DNA from: Candidatus Eiseniibacteriota bacterium
Lineage (GTDB): Bacteria > Eisenbacteria > RBG-16-71-46 > JABDJR01
Length of the DNA stretch: 15,629 nt
Direction of reading: 5' to 3'
Assembly (NCBI GenBank): GCA_013003415.1
Contig: JABDJR010000030.1
Location: 1-15,629, forward strand
The position numbers were made by a program, and so were the translations under genes. The notes under the pieces are model-generated. The model was not told where the DNA came from, did no database searches, and saw only the letters and a program-made list of their open reading frames with translations. Positions 14,371 to 15,629 of the stretch are shown in pieces. Each line of letters begins with the position of its first letter. Position 1 is the stretch's first letter.

Positions 14371-15524
14371 TGTTGAATGGCCTCTTTTTGATTTGCGAAG
14401 GAGGAGAGATCCCTAGGCGACTGCACCACGACATCCATGAAGCCGTAGTCCCAATCTGCATTCAGACTGCGGCGCAGACGAGAAGCTCGATGGCTAGGCC
14501 CCGCGGGAAGAGTGGTGTTCACGGGCACAAGGTCCCCTAACGCCTCTGCCCAGAAACCAGGACTGAGCAAAGCTTCTTGAATTGGGATGCAGGCTCCGGT
14601 TTGCTTCGCTTCGGGTCCGCGGTCTCCAAACTCATAGAGCGAACCGGCGAAAGCATGTCCACCCGCACTAAAGAACGGAGCCTCATGAACGGTTCCCGAG
14701 CTAATGGCATAGACGTCGGTAATCGCTTCTTGACCCACGAGATAATAGAAGTTCTCATCGATGATTCGAATCGACCCAAAAGACTGGATCACCTTCATGG
14801 AAGGGCAATCCGCGCCTTGATACGGATGCGGCTTGTACAGAACTAAGGGGTGTTTCTCGCAGACATCGAAGAGGTCTTCAACGAAGTTTCCAAGAGTCAA
14901 GAACCGACCCGTACGCGTACTTATGAGAGCCTTGTCCGTGGCGACCTGCCCCGTAATGAGGGCGGTACCATTTGGCACGGGAACCTTCGGCATCCAGGCC
15001 GCCTTGGCCCGATGCATGTTCGCGTAGGGCTGACAGAGATCCACCTCGTATTGGTTCTTTAACAAGGCGTTGTGGATGCTCATTATGTTGGTCCGCAAAG
15101 CCAATATGAGATCGTCAGAGAATCGAATAGGATGCGCCACAACATCAACAAAGGGAACACCCTCTTGGGTTAGAAGGTGTTGTAAAACATCGGGGATTTC
15201 GTAACCCACCACTAAAGAATTTCGAAACGGGGCGACCATCAACTCGGTCGCAGCTGCAGGCAGTGACTTCTTGTAGAACAAAGAAGCCCAACTTGTGGGT
15301 TCCATCGCGAGGTTGCAGGCTTGATACACGGGGTTGGGATCAAACCCATCCCGCACCCAAGAAACGGTTTCAAGCGGTAGATTAGTCGCACAGCCAAGTT
15401 GCCACTGAAGCAATTGCTTGAGCCACTCTACGTTCTTCCAGGTGGCACTCTCCCACCCACCTCCCGCTGTGGGGAAAGGTCGGAGGATGTCACCCGTGAA
15501 TACAATCCGATCAATGTTGGCCAT
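14367..15524 (-). CDS. Putative polysaccharide glycosyltransferase, KpsC/KpsS-like
   Basis: 385 residues, no signal peptide or membrane segment. The C-terminal half shows two features typical of GT-B enzymes of the capsule Kdo-transferase (KpsC/KpsS) and CDP-glycerol glycerophosphotransferase type. These are LVLYKPHPYQG (227-237), a basic-His-Pro motif expected at the sugar-nucleotide site, and AISSGTVHEAPFFSAGGHAF (273-292), a serine-glutamate motif that normally contacts the donor. The N-terminal half is distinctive: IVFTGDILRPFPTAGGGWES and VPFVDVVAHPIRFSDDLILA. Start: ATG 15524 with AGGGAG 6-7 nt upstream. The stop overlaps the next gene's start (ATGA), forming a coupled operon with the TPR/nucleotidyltransferase protein. 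The donor and acceptor sugars cannot be told from sequence; family placement rests on motifs seen by eye. Confidence 0.72.
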   Translation of the reverse strand: MANIDRIVFTGDILRPFPTAGGGWESATWKNVEWLKQLLQWQLGCATNLPLETVSWVRDGFDPNPVYQACNLAMEPTSWASLFYKKSLPAAATELMVAPFRNSLVVGYEIPDVLQHLLTQEGVPFVDVVAHPIRFSDDLILALRTNIMSIHNALLKNQYEVDLCQPYANMHRAKAAWMPKVPVPNGTALITGQVATDKALISTRTGRFLTLGNFVEDLFDVCEKHPLVLYKPHPYQGADCPSMKVIQSFGSIRIIDENFYYLVGQEAITDVYAISSGTVHEAPFFSAGGHAFAGSLYEFGDRGPEAKQTGACIPIQEALLSPGFWAEALGDLVPVNTTLPAGPSHRASRLRRSLNADWDYGFMDVVVQSPRDLSSFANQKEAIQQ

Positions 15525-15532
15525 GGCCGACT

Positions 15533-15591
15533 CCCTTAAGGGGAAAAACTCTAAGCTTCCCTACCGGCCAGAGTTATCCCCTAGGGGGTAA
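15533..15591. promoter_or_regulatory. Palindromes upstream of the glycosyltransferase operon
   Basis: An 18-bp near-perfect palindrome, TTATCCCCTAGGGGGTAA (15574-15591), has a single T-G mismatch pair (15577/15588). It lies about 50 nt upstream of the start at 15524. Nearer the gene, CCCTTAAGGG (15533-15542) is a perfect 10-bp palindrome that overlaps the ribosome binding site. The first could be an operator. No clear sigma70 promoter is visible in the 105 nt available. Confidence 0.35.
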
Positions 15592-15629
15592 TCAGGGCCG
15601 CCTTAAGATGATCGGAACAGGAGACGGCG

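Overview
The window (15.6 kb, moderate G+C, judged by eye near the mid-50s percent) looks like chromosomal DNA of a free-living Gram-negative bacterium. At least seven of the products carry Sec, lipoprotein or Tat export signals, one gene encodes a predicted outer-membrane beta-barrel, and start codons are usually preceded by a GGAGG- or GAGG-type ribosome binding site. I see no rRNA, tRNA, insertion sequence, phage gene or CRISPR array. The phylum cannot be fixed from the sequence. The mix (DUF5916 barrel, exported amidohydrolase, exported M24 peptidase, secreted proteins with an odd W-S-x-[IV]-K tail) suggests an environmental, probably uncultured lineage rather than a model proteobacterium.

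Layout. 1-2667 (minus): a Tat-exported amidohydrolase followed by an NCS2 nucleobase permease whose frame breaks near position 250; the pair has a recognisable promoter at 2728-2756. 2818-4227 (plus): a conserved cytoplasmic protein of unknown role whose stop codon shares a CTAG with the stop of the next, convergent gene. 4224-5225 (minus): a lipoprotein with a SAM-methyltransferase fold. 5308-6036 (plus): a periplasmic protein of unknown function, divergent from the lipoprotein. 6097-7386 (minus): an exported Xaa-Pro aminopeptidase. 7555-8046 (minus): a small exported PDZ protein with a structured mRNA leader and a clear terminator.

8047-8376 is the longest gene-free stretch; it holds the PDZ leader and a sigma70-like promoter for the next gene. 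8377-8937 (plus) and 9008-9958 (minus) are two secreted proteins, one resembling exosortase-sorted families and one a six-bladed beta-propeller. They converge on a shared bidirectional terminator and end in the same unusual tail motif. 10207-12438 (plus) is a large CBM9-like/DUF5916 outer-membrane barrel protein.

12457-15524 (minus) is a translationally coupled two-gene operon: a KpsC/KpsS-like putative glycosyltransferase followed by a TPR + ParB-like + nucleotidyltransferase fusion. It is most likely part of a surface-polysaccharide locus that continues beyond the window.

Much of the window concerns the cell envelope: export, peptide and small-molecule degradation outside the cytoplasm, outer-membrane display and surface glycan assembly. 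The most unusual items are the shared C-terminal tail on the two secreted proteins, the TPR/ParB-like/nucleotidyltransferase fusion with its glycosyltransferase partner, the lipoprotein methyltransferase, and the alternative hairpins in the PDZ gene leader.
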